Below, one piece after another: positions 38,160 through 51,400 of a stretch of DNA of 64,000 bases. This stretch comes from Rhynochetos jubatus (lineage: Eukaryota > Chordata > Aves > Eurypygiformes > Rhynochetidae): positions 39,894,307 to 39,958,306 of the forward strand of contig CM050652.1 in NCBI GenBank assembly GCA_027574665.1. The letters run 5' to 3'. The position numbers were made by a program, and so were the translations under genes. The number at the start of each line of letters is the position of its first letter. Position 1 is the first letter of the stretch. Under the pieces are notes generated by a model. That model saw nothing but the letters and a program-made list of their open reading frames with translations. It was not told the DNA's origin and searched no databases.

Positions 38160-40017
38160 TGCCCATACACGGGTTTAACTGTGGTTCAGTGGGATTTCAG
38201 AACTAAGGAGATGCAGCTGTGCAGGCAACTTACTGTGTATACCCCTTTCCCACATTTTAAGGGAGAGGCTTCAGCCTGCCTCAGATTTCAGGACAGTAGC
38301 AAAGACATTGCCGTTCATTTCCATGAAGGAAGGAAGACACACACAAGCCTGCAAGGTCTAACTGATATTTACATGCAGAGGTTTCAGAAGACAGCCTCTC
38401 TTAGCACACATCAAGATTTACTTCTCTTTCAGAAATTGATACAGGCAGGTGTCTGCATTTACAGGACACCATGACAAAATTATTGTATGATTTGAAGAGG
38501 AATCTCTTTTAGATTTTATTCTGTGATCAAAGATTAACTGAAGACATGCATTCCCATCCACTCAATGTAGGAAGACCAAGGGCTTCTTAATGTCTTTGTA
38601 ATTCCATGCTGCACAAAAGCAGTCTTCATGCAAAATGAGACACCACTTGCCATAGCTGTCCCCATAAATTTTCCCAAGCTCAAGTTTTTATCATCAAAAT
38701 GTATGCAAGCTTTAATTGTTTACTATTGCTATAGCCTTTCTATCTGTTCCTCTTCTATCTGCTCCCTACTTTCTTACTTCCAGGCTTTCTTCTCTGTAAT
38801 TGTCTCCAGAAACACCTCCAAAGGTTGCCCTTACTGTCACCAATCCATGTGATTCCATCCAGAACTGCCTTTCTGTAGGAAATTCCCCCAAAGGCACCTT
38901 AGAACTGAAAGTGAAGGACTCTTGGTCATATTAAGATATTAGTAGATGACTGGGTGGTTTTGATAATCCCATAACCTGCTTCTCTGCATTTAGCCTAAAT
39001 GTCTCATTACAAACCCAGGAGCATATGGGCATGTCTGTCCCAAGCAATTCTCTGTGGCATGGAGTCATGCCAACCTAGAGGAGTTTGGTTTGATAAATAC
39101 ATTCCTAACAGGGGAGTGACCTCAAGCCCTGGGGACAGTATCGTTCCCTGAGCATGGCACTGCACCAGGGCTCAGCCTCCTGCCCAAGACACCCCACCTG
39201 ATGCTCACTCAGAGGTGACTGTCCAGTGTTGCCTCACATGGGGCAGGCTTCCCAAATCATTGTTCAAATGTCATGACACTCAGGCTTATAATTCACTCAG
39301 GAACTTCAGAAAACCTAATGTCCTCTTCTTTGTCATCAATATTCACATTGTGATGCTTGTAAACGCCTTTGAGCACATTCAATTCTTTATTCTTCTTACT
39401 TGTTGTCGTTAAGGACAGCAATTTGTGTACTGGCTTTAGGTACAAACTTCACTTCCTTTAAACACAGAAACTTACACCAATACAAAAAAGACGGGTGTCT
39501 CTTCTCATCACCTCACTTGGCCAAGAATTGGCTATTCCCAGGTATGGAAGCATTTAAACTCAGTTAAATGGATGACAATTTTTAAAATTTATTTTAACAC
39601 ATTAAAAAAAAGGTATTTTTTGCTCTTTCTTCCCTCATGAAATATTAACCATGCTTCACTGACCTTTTACCAAAAAGTATAAATAATAATAATTTTTTAA
39701 AAAAAAACAGCAGACACTTTACACGGAAGATTTGAACCCAGACTGCTAAAGTCTCGTGAAATTATGTACCATCCAAAAGAACATTAGCAACATAGAGCAT
39801 AGATTAGGCTTTTCCAAATGCAGAGTCATGCCCCCAAATGAGACCATGACAGCTAAATGATTTTCCAGAAGTTAAACAGAAATATAACTCTTGGAGGTCA
39901 CAAGCCTGATGAAAGCAAGGCTTACAGGCAGAAGATCCATCTTACTCCCACGAAAGATGGGTAACTATGTTAAAAAGCAGAGTTCCCTTGGTTGTGAAAA
40001 TAATGTAGAATGGGGGG
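38160..40017. other. AT-rich non-coding DNA, nothing recognised
   Basis: Open frames are 97 codons or fewer (38181-38474 is the longest), without motifs. A slightly GC-richer part at 39110-39240 holds nothing recognisable. Confidence 0.5.
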
Positions 40018-40038
40018 AAAAAAAAAAAAAAAAAAAAA
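40018..40038 (+). repeat. A21 homopolymer preceded by G6
   Basis: Twenty-one A bases follow TGGGGGG. A poly(A) run can mark a retrocopy tail, so I looked for a coding or SINE-like body upstream on the plus strand and found none. Confidence 0.85.
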
Positions 40039-42548
40039 GAACAGAAAACATGTGAGGAATGTAGTGGTTTTGACATAAACCAGGGATTAAAACACTGGAG
40101 GTGAAATCCTGGCTCCTGTCAGGTTGGATATTGACTTCAGTGACTTGAGGCTTCATTCTGCATCTGCACTACAAGGTAGGGGAAAAAAAGCATCTGCTCG
40201 ATTCCTTGAACTGTTCCCTTTCAAGCTGTGTTTTGTTTGCTTCTGCTTTGATCTTTGCATCAATTGCATGTTCAGTAGAAGCTGCTTCTCTTTTGTTTCA
40301 TTTCATAATCAGTGGTATCCAGTCACTGCGGGGCTCGGTGGAGAGGGAGAGAACAAGGCTGGCGCCTGGGCGCCTACTCCTTCTGGGCTCTGCAGAGAAC
40401 TCAGAAAAGCTTTTGAGGCTGCTGTAGCCATGTGGAATAAAGATAAACATTAGACAACTCAGAGTAGAGGAAGAGGCTTGAAGAGATTATGGAGAACAAA
40501 AAAAATTAACAGAGCACTACTTCAAAAAGCACAAACCAAAGGTATGGTGCCTGTACAAGAAAGGATCTTTTGTTTCGGCTGTGCAGGCAGTGCCAGAGCT
40601 GTGCATACAGCCTTGCACAGAAGAGACGCAAGGCTGTGAGTCCCAGCTACCCTGACACAGAGCCACGGGGTACCTGAGGGCTCCCCAGGAGGAGGGGACT
40701 ACTCCCAGAAGGTGCGTAGAGCCGCACGCCAGCTCTTCGCAGGCCTGGCAGCATGCAGGAGGTGGGCATCACCCATGGCCAGGGAGTGCTGCAGGGCTGC
40801 CCCTCCTAGGCCCCCAGCAGCAGGTTGGGGTGAGGTGGTGGTGCCCATGCACAGGTGGATGGTGCCATTTGAGGGTAGGCATCAGGAATGGGATGGGGAG
40901 GAGTGGAACTTGCACCTTGCATTTGTAGGAGCAAGACTGGGAAGAAGCTGAAAAGGGTTACACCAAGATTATATACCAAAAAAAAAAGCCTTTAGACAAT
41001 AATAGTGATTGCTGCAATAATTTTTCTAGCAGAGCAATTGCAGACAACTTGCTAGAGACCATTCAAAAGGGGCATGGGCACACTTTTGTATGGTTTAAGG
41101 TAATGAGCCAGACAGCTGAGGAAGGGTTTGCTTCTCCACGAGCGGTGGCCTGAGTGAACTCTGGCCTCCGAAAGTCGCTGAGAGTTTGTTACGCACTTCT
41201 ACAGATCCCAGTTCCTACAGCAGTAACCATTATTAATAATATTGGCTAAAATGTCCCAATCCCTATTTAGTCTTTACATGATAATGAGCCTAAATAGACA
41301 ATCTGGTATTTACCCAAAGCTCCTACTGATTTCAGTGGCAGCTGGGATTGCTCAGCAGCTCTGAAAATCAGGCTACTTATATTTAGCTATTTAAATATGG
41401 AGTTAGAAACCTAATTTTAGATGTTCAAATTTGAAAATTTTGGCCCTCATATTCTATATCAATTTTTTTGCCTCCACTTTCAGAAAAAAATCTGAGGAAA
41501 ATAAAAATGTTATGAACAAATGGTGAGATTATATTTTTATTCCCAGGAGATTGCATTCAAATACCTCTTTGATGACTTCTTAAAATAGCTGTAGCTTCCA
41601 AACCGGTGCATATGATTAAACTTTAACCATACCCAACTGGTATATTAAGGAAAGAAAATCAGTATGTAAATGTTTTATTTCACCAAGATTATTTCAGAAA
41701 GTTTTACTTTATTTTATGGAGAATAAAAGTTTGACCAGTGCTCCAAGCAGTGGAAACATAACAATTAGCTTTCAAAAAGGAAATGTATCCTTATTTTTTT
41801 TTCCAGAAGTTATTATAACAATCATTTTGTGATGCATGTGCTTGGTCTAATTATCCTTGGTTTTTTTCTGCTGGTAACTTAATTATAATATACTTTGGAA
41901 GATATTTTTAATACAATAACCCAACTGATATTTGAGGCCCACTTCTTCACCCCTGCAGCTTCACAGATATTTCGTATAAAGACCCTGAAAGAGTGATACC
42001 CTTCATTAAATGAGTTGGCTATGCTGCAGTACAATCTTCATTTGATTCTCCTGTGATTCACAGAGGATAAAAATCAATGCTTTTTTATTTTTATTTTTTC
42101 TTAATAAATGAATACAAATTATGGCAACATCCTAAAAAGTGGTGCCAATGAAGAAGTACCTTATATATGTGTTGGAACACCTTGCCTGATCAAACAGGCA
42201 CAACTCCCTCAAAAACCTCTGAGCTGTTGTGGCTTTTGGGGGTGAGTTGTGACAGTGCAAAAAACAGTTTACCACCTCTTGGTCCACTGCTGGTGGTTCC
42301 CACTGCACCAGCTGATGGGACTGTGTACGTGGACCCTACTTGCTGGTTCCACAACCTTGGTGACTGTGGATGGACCCCATCTCTTTTATTGGTCATGTGC
42401 ATGAACCACTTTTGGTTTAGTTACTGTGTGCAGGGACCTTGTCTGCTTTACTGAGAAGTCAGGCAGATAATCTTAAGCTTATCATCATGAGCAGACAAAT
42501 ACAGGCTGCCCGATGGCCAAAGGGAAGAGAGGTGCCCATTGTTATTCT
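40039..42548. other. Mostly AT-rich non-coding DNA including a GC-richer segment at about 40590-40945
   Basis: The GC-richer segment includes about six CpGs, clustered near 40625-40745, and a 79-codon frame (40712-40951). There is no recognisable promoter element, domain or repeat. A 109-codon frame lies at 40124-40453 without motifs. The remainder, especially 41200-42150, is strongly AT-rich and featureless. Confidence 0.5.
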
Positions 42549-42603
42549 CTCTGCTCTGCTCTGCTCTGCTCTGCTCTGCTCTGCTCTGCTCTGCTCTGCT
42601 CTG
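42549..42603 (+). repeat. (CTCTG)11 pentanucleotide microsatellite
   Basis: Fifty-five bases form an uninterrupted pentanucleotide repeat: CT, ten copies of CTGCT, then CTG. It ends abruptly at a G6 run. Because the unit is not a multiple of three, every frame reads the same five-residue cycle (Ser-Ala-Leu-Leu-Cys), which gives artefactual open frames. A pure array this long is likely to be length-polymorphic. Confidence 0.97.
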
Positions 42604-45600
42604 TGGGGGGAAACTGGGCTGAGGAACCTCCAGTAGAAGATAGTAACAAGCAGACCCCAGGTAGTAAGGTTTTAAACGACCACAGCTGCTTGGTATATAA
42701 ACATATTATTTAGTATGTCTTTCATAAAGGAACAACCACCACCAAAAGAGCAATCAGAAGACTTATATCTTTTCCTTTTGGGGCTTTCTTCCTCTTTGAA
42801 AATTGCTATTCCTCCCTACAGGGACTGTTGCTTCTTTCTTCTCTTTTTTTCTCTTTCCTGTTTTTCTTCCATCATGTCTGACTGATCAGTAATTCTTTCC
42901 CTCTAGATCCTTACCTTCTTCCTTTCTCTAAAATGGATTTTCATTTCTTCATATTAGACTGATCCCCATTTCATCATCTCTCTTATCCATTTAAGTCTAA
43001 TATTACTGTAGGGCTTCCTTATGCAATGAGTATGAAAGCTACCCTCCCTGTCTGACTTTCTTTAAAAGTTTTAAATTTGCAGGCAGAGACTACCCTGGCT
43101 GTAAACTCCTGGGTATCTTTATAAACTGAATGCTGGCCAGAGCCTTCTGTGGAGCCCTGGATATATATGCTTAGTCACACAGCAGCACTAGTGCAACTGG
43201 TGCATGTATCCAGAAAAGGAGAGCTTCACACAGCCAGGGATGAGCTGGGAACTGGGGGAGGGAGGTGGTCTGTATGTCAAGTGTCTTGGTTGCCCGTTTG
43301 AAGAAGCAGGATAGCCCAAAGGCTTTCTTCTGAATTGGAAAGGAAGAAAAGCATAGATGAGATTAATCAGGAAAACACACATTTCAACCGTGTATCCAAG
43401 TACGCATGGATCTTTACCTAAACTAAACAAAGGCCAAGGATGCTCAGTAGCTTCCCAGTCACTGCAATTACCAGGTTCACATTTCTAAGGTCACATTTGA
43501 AGGAATAGTTAATAAATTTTCTGTGGTGGGGCAGTCAGAGGGGAGTTTACATTTTAACTTAAAGTTAATTGCTCCACATGGAGGTTTTTTTGAGGAAGCT
43601 GGACTTTTTATTAGCAACTCTATGTTTTTTGACATACAATATACTTTTCCATGTGTTTTTCTAACTGCCTCTCTCCTTCACACCTTCATCATGTTTTCTG
43701 CCTTGGAATTGTTCAGGATCTCTGACATTAATTTGTTTAACAAATAGAGAGCTCTGATCTCTTTGCTTCGCATATTTAATAGGTAAGCTCCACAAAAATT
43801 TGTCACAGGAAGTAAATTTATAGAAAAAGCTGTTTATGCTGCAATCACACTGTAAGAGGTACAGAACTCATGTTCTTATTTTGCACTGAGAAAATACAGA
43901 ACAATTAGGACGGGGGATGCAGCTGTTTCCCAAACACAATGAATATGGGATTACCAGCAGTAGAAAAGATTCTAGTATATTACTTCTGTGCTTCCCTTTC
44001 TCACAGGAAGATTTTTTTATTTTGATGACTGTTATTTTTTTATTCAAATATATATTTAGTAAATATGTATGATCATATAGATTTAATGAACATAGCATAT
44101 TTCACGTGAAGCAGCTCTACTTTGATGGGTGTAATGCTATTATTTATGGGAACTAGACCAAGTACTCATGCAGTTTGTGTGAGTTTGCACTGTAGGTCCA
44201 TAAAATCACAGTACTGTTAAAGAGGGATTATAACAGGACAAGACTTCTGACTGCCCACAGGAACGAAATTAACGGCAGACCTGCAGATTCCTTGTACTAA
44301 AGCTTCAGGGCTGCTCAAAGACCTCAATTTTTTTCTTTACTATTTACAGTCGGAAGTCACTCACTTAGCTACTCCCTACAGTATTTTCTGCTTTCTCTAA
44401 ACTGCCAGACAGCAGTAAACTGCCAGTAGGATAGGTGACAAGAGCATTCATTTCCTCAACCTTAGGCCAAGATTACAAACTCAGCCTACGAGTTCCCCAG
44501 ACATGCTGATTACAGTCACAAAGCTTCAGTTGTTTTCGACTCAGAAAGCGCTGCAAGTGCAGCAAGCGCTGCTCTGCCACTCATCCACCTCTGCATCCCC
44601 ACTGGCATTGATCAAAGTTTTATTCACACCAATCTCCAACATAAAGCTGAACAAAGGTGAGACAACAAAACAGCTCCATTTGGTATCATTATGCCAGGCA
44701 CGCATGTCAAGCTGCAGTCTCATTTCTCCAACGCTGCCTGTAGAGGAATGCGGTAAGCAATGCTGGATTTGGTAAGCTGGTCGCTAACTCAGGTACAGCC
44801 ACTCTGGTCTGTCTCAATTTAAGTTTGATGAGGTCCTGAAAGAGCAAATGTGGGGATAATAATAACCTGGTATGGTGTCTGAAAGTGCAGAAACATCTGT
44901 TGCTAAACAGTAGTCCTGCAGCCCACAGGTTTCAATGGGTTTATATCTTACTGGAAAAAACCCCTTACCAGGTATAGAGATATGTGTGTGCAAACACAGT
45001 CAACATTTGTTTGGGGACAGGATTGTCAGAATACTTTAGCTCAAGCTCTGCTTCTTAATGTATAAACCTGTCCGTTTGCAGAGAAGGCTCTTAAAACTAG
45101 AGAGCAGAAATGCTAACTGCGAGCACCAAATCTCCAAAAATAATTTTGATGGATCACTTTAGACCATTCGTCCTTTTATCACCCAGCAAGCAACACACAG
45201 AAAAATTCAAATTGTAGCCCTTGACGCCAGAGCAGCAGAAGGGCTGGGTAGCATCCTGCCTTCCTTTGCTGCCTACCCACCAGAGCTTCTGACAGTTGCC
45301 TTAAAAAAATTTCAGAGGCGTTTTGGCACAGACGGCGTTTCTTCAGGAGAAGATGTGGAGCAGGGATGGGGCAGCACCATCCTTTCAAAGATTTGTAGAC
45401 AGCAGCAAAGTTCCATCCCATCAGCTGTTCCTCCTGGGAAGGAAAAGGGGATGGTTTGCTGACAAGCCAAATGACGGCTGCGGTGGCTGCTGCCTGAAAC
45501 CCTTACAATGGGGTTGATTGTGTGTGGTGAAAAGGGTTTGAATGTGAGCAGATAGGAGTGAAGATGCCTAAGAATGCTAGTGTTAGGCTTTCTGCTATTG

Positions 45601-45789
45601 AAACAGCAGCTAGTGCAGAGCAGCTGTGGTTATCTAAAAACACTCGTGCATGGAAGAACAATTTTTCTTCCAAAATCTGAAAGAAACTCTAATGATGAAT
45701 CATAGGCCAGGCTATAAATAAAACATGACTATGGATTTGCAGACCCAGAAACATTCTCATTAGAGAATGTTGTTTTTAGGGCCAAATTG

Positions 45790-45793
<4 letters not shown>
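42604..45793. other. AT-rich non-coding DNA, nothing recognised
   Basis: Pyrimidine-rich sequence (42770-42990) follows the microsatellite. Open frames are 90 codons or fewer. No gene, RNA gene or interspersed repeat was recognised. Confidence 0.5.
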
Positions 45794-45830
<37 letters not shown>

Positions 45831-45843
45831 TATATATATATAT
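45794..45843. repeat. T34 homopolymer joined to (AT)8
   Basis: Thirty-four T bases (45794-45827) run directly into sixteen bases of perfect AT alternation (45828-45843). On the minus strand this reads (AT)8 followed by A34, resembling a retrotransposon tail that has spawned a dinucleotide repeat. The sequence to its right does not resemble CR1 or any retrocopy I recognise. Confidence 0.95.
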
Positions 45844-48169
45844 CAGAATCATTTCGGAATAATTACTTCCATGATGTCAAATTCTTTGTAATGCACAGTG
45901 GATTTGTTGCATGACATGTGACAAGCATTAAGGTTAAGCAAATGAGTCTGGCTAAATATCTGCTAATCAGCATGACTCACCAGCCTGCTATACATTCACA
46001 AGTTTGTGTCCTCCTTATATAGACAATAAATGAGGGAAGGAAAGAACTGTCAGTTCTCAACCTTCCTTGTGCCAAAGAGCTGAATGGTTTCCTGAGCCTC
46101 ATCTTCTGAAAGGTCAAAGATGCTTTCTGTGTCAAGCGAACAAGAAAGATTAGGGGAAAAGGTTAACAATACACTGATGATTATTAGTAGTAATTACTCT
46201 AGTTATAGTTAGCAATAACACCCATTCTTGATAGAGAACACAAAATTATCTCCAAAAAAACCTGGAATGTTTGTGAAGAAGTATAAAAATTGTGATAGAT
46301 GGAATGTGAAATTCATCAGACTTTAGGATTTGGTACCTAGATGGTAAGTGACTGAAATTTCATCCACTGCATGCATGTTAGTCTGGTATGGGACTCAGAA
46401 ACAAGGGGCTTGTGTTTTGCACCACAATTTGAATAGACAACTTATTGCCCTCAGGGTGCCAATGAATTCTGCAAGACAACATACATGTATGGCTATCTGT
46501 GTATTCAGGTCTTAACTGCAGCACAGGATGGTTGCAAACAATGAAAAATGTGTTCAGACATCATGTTTCGCTTCAAAGTACAAATTTAAGCCTGAATATA
46601 AATTCTGTTGGTTCTCAGTTTGTTTAGTATTCCAGTCTTACTTTAACTGCTTCACTCAGTCATGGCATGTAGCATTAAAAGCACAGAAGTTTATCAAATC
46701 ATCAGCCTTTCCTTTGTTTTAGCAGGTGAGCACAAGTACACTTTCTTCCTGAGAAGTTCTGCAATGTCATACTCAACCCTTTGTCTTTTCCCAGTTCCAA
46801 AGATGACATCAAAAAGACTTTACTAAACTGAATTGAAAATGTGAATATCCACAGAAGTGTTCAGATATAAACTGTTTATATTTAATTAGCCATTCCACCA
46901 AATGTGCGGATACGTGTGTTTATTGGCTAAGAAATATTTAAACAGGGCTATCTCTATTATTATATTTTCTTTGCTTTTGTTACATTTTTTAAAATGTGAA
47001 ATATTTTTCAACACTTCCTATGCCAACAAGTAAATGAGACTGATTGATCCCGCCAGCAGCCTCTTGCAATTAAATTTCCATCAAAATAAAGATATTTCAT
47101 ATTGGTACGTTCACTTTCTTTGCTTTCAAACATCATAGCCTCACTATGCTTTGTTTCAAAGGGCATGGAAATTTTTTGGTTCAAAATGAACAGTGTAACT
47201 ATCTTTTGAGTTTTGTTCATAGATAAAATTGGCTTCTTCACAGTTCTCCCGTACCGTGAGACTGTCGGGCAGGCTTCCTCCTGTGCAAGCAGTGTAATCC
47301 CTGTGCCACAGCAGGTAATACATTCTCAGCTACAACCTTTCCTTTATGCCTGGAGTATCTCCGTTGAGAAGAGCTTGCAGCTCAGGAGCAGTAACCAGCA
47401 CATGAGCTGAATGCTTAAGCTCCTGTGAGGGATAAAAAGATGAGGGACGTGCTTATTCTGATTCAGAAATCTTCTGTACCTGGACAGTCTTCCTACCCTA
47501 TTAAGGAAATGTTGTGTCTTCAGCAGCCTTCCCCCAGACTGACTTGGAGTTTTTGGTACTACAGGACCCTGTAGTCCATCAGTGCTCAAGGAACAAGCCT
47601 CTTTGGTAAATGAGTTATTGCTGGGTAGTTGGGCAGCTGCAGTAATTGCAATTTTCTCTTAGTCAGCTATTAAATTCAGCTGTTTATGAAAGATGCTTTA
47701 CTGGGGGTTGAAAGGCTCTTTTTTCCTGTTCTTTTCTATTTATTCAAACCCTCACTCAGAGAGTTTCCTAATGCCCTGATAAGTTCATGTTTCTTCACCT
47801 CTTTCCTCCTCTGATTATTTGCACCTACTACCAGAAGCTGATGACATAAAACCATTTAAGTTGTCATCTACAGCGTAAGTGAGATGTATAGCATACATTC
47901 TCTGAGTCAAAAAATCCTGGGTTTTGCTCCACTGGGATCCTATACAGCATTCAGATTCAATCTACTAGCTTGCCATATGGATAAGCCCTGCTTAAAGAGA
48001 TGCCATCTGTCTAGCTATATGCAGACATGTGTTCATGCTTTCTATTTTAAGAGTTTTCTCCTGATTTTTAATGGTGTTTCTCTTTGGGCATTAGACTGGT
48101 CACCTGATCAGTTATAGTAGGTTTTATGAATTAGTCAGATTCCGTGTGTGTTTTGGCAACAATCCTGCT
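45844..48169. other. AT-rich non-coding DNA, nothing recognised
   Basis: Open frames are 81 codons or fewer. A 92-base segment (47223-47314) has splice-like borders but was judged a chance match. No repeat family was recognised. Confidence 0.5.
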
Positions 48170-48470
48170 GCACACTGACAGCAGAAACCCTTCGCTGAAG
48201 GCACAGCCAGATACCACCCCTCTGTCTCCTAACCACCCCGCGGAAGCCAGTGGCCAGTGGGTGCCCAGCCCCAGGGGATGGGACCAGATCAGAGGGAGAG
48301 GCGGCTGCTGCATTCAGCTCCTGTCAATGCGGGGGGACTGAGGTGCCACCCCCCGCTGTGCCCCCAAGCTCTCCCTGGGAGATATGGCCCCACAGCCGCC
48401 TGCACCCACGCATCTCGGACACTGCACGGGACCAGGACAATGACCACCTCTCCTGAGTTAGGTGAGTCAG
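48170..48470 (+). other. GC- and CpG-richer island ending in a consensus-like splice donor
   Basis: About ten CpGs occur between 48190 and 48430, in a segment much richer in G and C than the AT-rich sequence on both sides. At its right edge, TTAG/GTGAGTC (GT at 48462-48463) matches the vertebrate 5' splice-site consensus well. Overlapping frames of 60 to 80 codons exist in several frames on both strands, none recognisable. A CpG-containing segment followed by a donor is the pattern of a promoter with a non-coding first exon, but no TATA box, initiator or downstream acceptor could be tied to it. It may equally be an isolated GC-rich patch. Confidence 0.25.
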
Positions 48471-51400
48471 GAGAAGTCCAGATTAGTGGTCTAGGTTAAG
48501 GATTCATGTTCCATGAGCCAAAGTGAGTATTTTGTAGGTGGAGAGGAGGTGGTCTCTGTCTCCTACAGTTGTGAGAATTAATTTATTTTAAGAAATAAGT
48601 GTATTTATTTATTCCCCCTTTCCTTTTACAAAGTATATTGGAGGGGGGTGTTGTTAGTTAGTAAATTACTTTCAAATCACTGAAATGAATAAAGGGACCA
48701 TGAATGATCCACAGCATGAATCAGTTAGGAGTCCTGAATATACAAGGCACACCTCCTGGTACTGAATTTTTCCTTGAATGAAATCCTGGGCACACTGACC
48801 TCTACTGTGAAACTCCCGATGATTTCAAAAGGAGCCAGCATTTTACCTGTTATTTCATCAAAACTTACCAGAAAAAATACTGGCTTTTTACGATTGTGAA
48901 AGTATCATTTGACTTAGTTTTCACATGTCCCATAGAATTTTTATTAAACTGCAGGCTGAGCAGGACTTCTTAACAGGGTTTAGGACAAGTCTTTCATGGT
49001 TTATAATGGTTTTATTTTTAGAGAATAGACTGTGAACCAGGACATTTCATTTTCTCAGTCAGTCTTAGAGGAGGCAGTCAATGGAGGAATTGATTATCAT
49101 GACATAAATTCAAAGATAATTAAATGGTAAAGGGCAGCATTTGACTTGATAGACACGTTTCGCTGCCATCAGCAGAAAAAAGAAAGACAGGATATTTATT
49201 GTAAAGAGTGAAAGTTAGGTTGGAGGCACACAGATAGCAGCACTGCAAAGATCTCCAGCAACAAACACATCCACTGACCAAGGATGGCAACTTGTTCAAA
49301 AAATTTCAGTCATGCTTCTTCAGTGAGTAAATAAACATAAAAACACATGCATGCTTTTTTCTTAATAGCTGCATGGCCAAATCTAAAAAAATTGGAAATT
49401 GTCTGAAAACTTCCATTTTGCACTGAATTCTAAATTACTCAATTCTGAATGTGTTCAGATACCCTGGAGGACAGCAATGCTGCTAGAATAATGGTGGGTT
49501 TCTTGAATATCAATTGGGGTTTTTTTAGGATGAATATGGGTTTGGTAATGGAGTAGCTGAGGTCTTCAGGAAACGGCATGGAACAGATCTAAAATATCCA
49601 CAGGAAAGTTTAAAAGTCAAAATGCACTTACAGTCTTGAGTAAAAATATGACTTTCTGATCCACCTAAATTAAGCAAAATCTTCAAGTTATCTATCAGCT
49701 TGAATACTACTGGAAGAAGAAGCCAGCAAACTTTTCTTTATTTTGAAATTCAGGTGGTTGTCTTAATTTATTTTTTACCCAAAATATTTGGATTTTATGG
49801 CCATCAGTCTATATTTTTAAAGTATTTTAAGGAATCCAATGATTTCTTAAAAATTTTAGGTTTTGTCTGCAATTTAAGAGGAAAAAAATTGTGTGCAAGT
49901 GCATATAGTGGCTTTGTTTCCATCTCTTTGAACTATTATTTTTTGCAGTGTCTTAAAACTTTCAAAAGCAGGTAAACCAAAGATCTAGTATTTTGGTGTT
50001 TAGAGGTTTTGAGAAACATATCTCATCATCTTTATTAAAAAAAAAAAAATATCCAAGATTGATGTTAATAAATTCATAGACTTTGTGATTAATTCTGATG
50101 TACAATATGGTATCAAAATTTTACCACCAAATAAGACTGTGTCATTTTTCTGAGAGCAAAATGTAGCAGGGCACCAACAAATGTTTTGCACAGGTCCATA
50201 AATTAAATCATGCTCATTTTTCCTTGCTAGAATAGTGATGGTGATGAGTGGAATTAAGTGCATGATTAAGAATCAATTTCCTTACACTTGAGTAGTCTCA
50301 GGCAGGCACTTAAGCTTCCACGCAGTGACAACTGCTCCTGAAGTCATTTACAGTGCAGAGCAACCAGTCCGTGCACAAATCGGGTGACCATGTGCCCTGT
50401 TGCACCTCAGCCTGGCATGGACAGGCAGACAGGTTCCCCCAGCCAATTGAGAGAGTGCTACCAGATCCTAGAGGATCCTGAATTCTGAATTCAGGGGCAG
50501 ATCTGGCATTCTTATGGTTTACTAGGCTGGAATTCTGTAAAGCACATTCGGGGCATAGTTGCACTGTCTGCATACCTTCACCTTGGTGCAGTTATTCTGT
50601 GTAGATACCTGGCTCATCATTATGTATCTGAAATGTTTCAAAGAAATCATAGACAGCAACCTGAGGGATGGACCAGGGTAGGAAGCTTTCTATTCACATC
50701 TTTAAGCTGAGCCCTGGGGAGGCAGCAAACGTCCCTAAGTGGGTACACTGCAGACTGGGCCTTCTGTTCCCTTCAGAAGGGAGTCTCCTATGATGATGAT
50801 CCACCTTTTTTTCTTTTTGGAAGCAGATTTGATGCAGAGCATAGGCCAACTTCACCTCTAAGCTAGATGAACCGTTGTCCTCATAATTCCTTGGTTCCAG
50901 TTGCAGGACTTCGCACCTATGATGTCAGTGCACCTGGGAAAGTGGGGTGGTCATGAAGCGGATGTGCCTGCTGCACTGGGCAGGAACTTGTTGTCATTGC
51001 CCCTGTCCCTTTATTCATTGTCCCCTGTCCCCATGTTCAGCCAGGCGGAGAGAGTATAGGGAACCCTCTGTATCATGCGTCCTGCAAAATGAACACATTC
51101 CTAAAATGTTCTGCAGTGTGAAATCTTGCAACTTGCAAAAATGACAATTCCCCAGACCACAGGGATCTCATAAAGAAGAGATTAATATATTTTAGTCTTA
51201 ACCCCAGCTCATGGATTTCCTGCTCTTTTGATATGCACCCACCTGTTGCCATGGTTTCCGGTGCCAGTTGCATCTTTTTGTCTCGGATTTGTCTTCTTCA
51301 GACATATCCTTTGTATAACAGGGTTCTGCCTCCTTTTTCTGGGAAGAGCTGTGGGGTCCAGAGAGTCTCTTGGACTCCTCCCTAGCCACACTTGGCCAAC

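Noticed and set aside
39720-40038. A possible processed pseudogene ending in the A21 run.
   Set aside because: No coding or structural-RNA body could be recognised upstream of the A run.
40712-40951. A 79-codon Arg/Ala-rich frame in a GC-richer segment, as a possible small gene.
   Set aside because: Composition explains the open frame. CpGs are few, with no promoter or splice framing.
42439-42713. Two plus-strand frames with repeated Ser-Ala-Leu-Leu-Cys units.
   Set aside because: They are translations of the CTCTG microsatellite, which reads the same in all frames.
47223-47314. A 92-base open segment between TTCATAG and CAG/GTAATA that could be an exon.
   Set aside because: Such acceptor-open frame-donor combinations are frequent by chance in 64 kb, the peptide matches nothing known to me, and no neighbouring exon fits.
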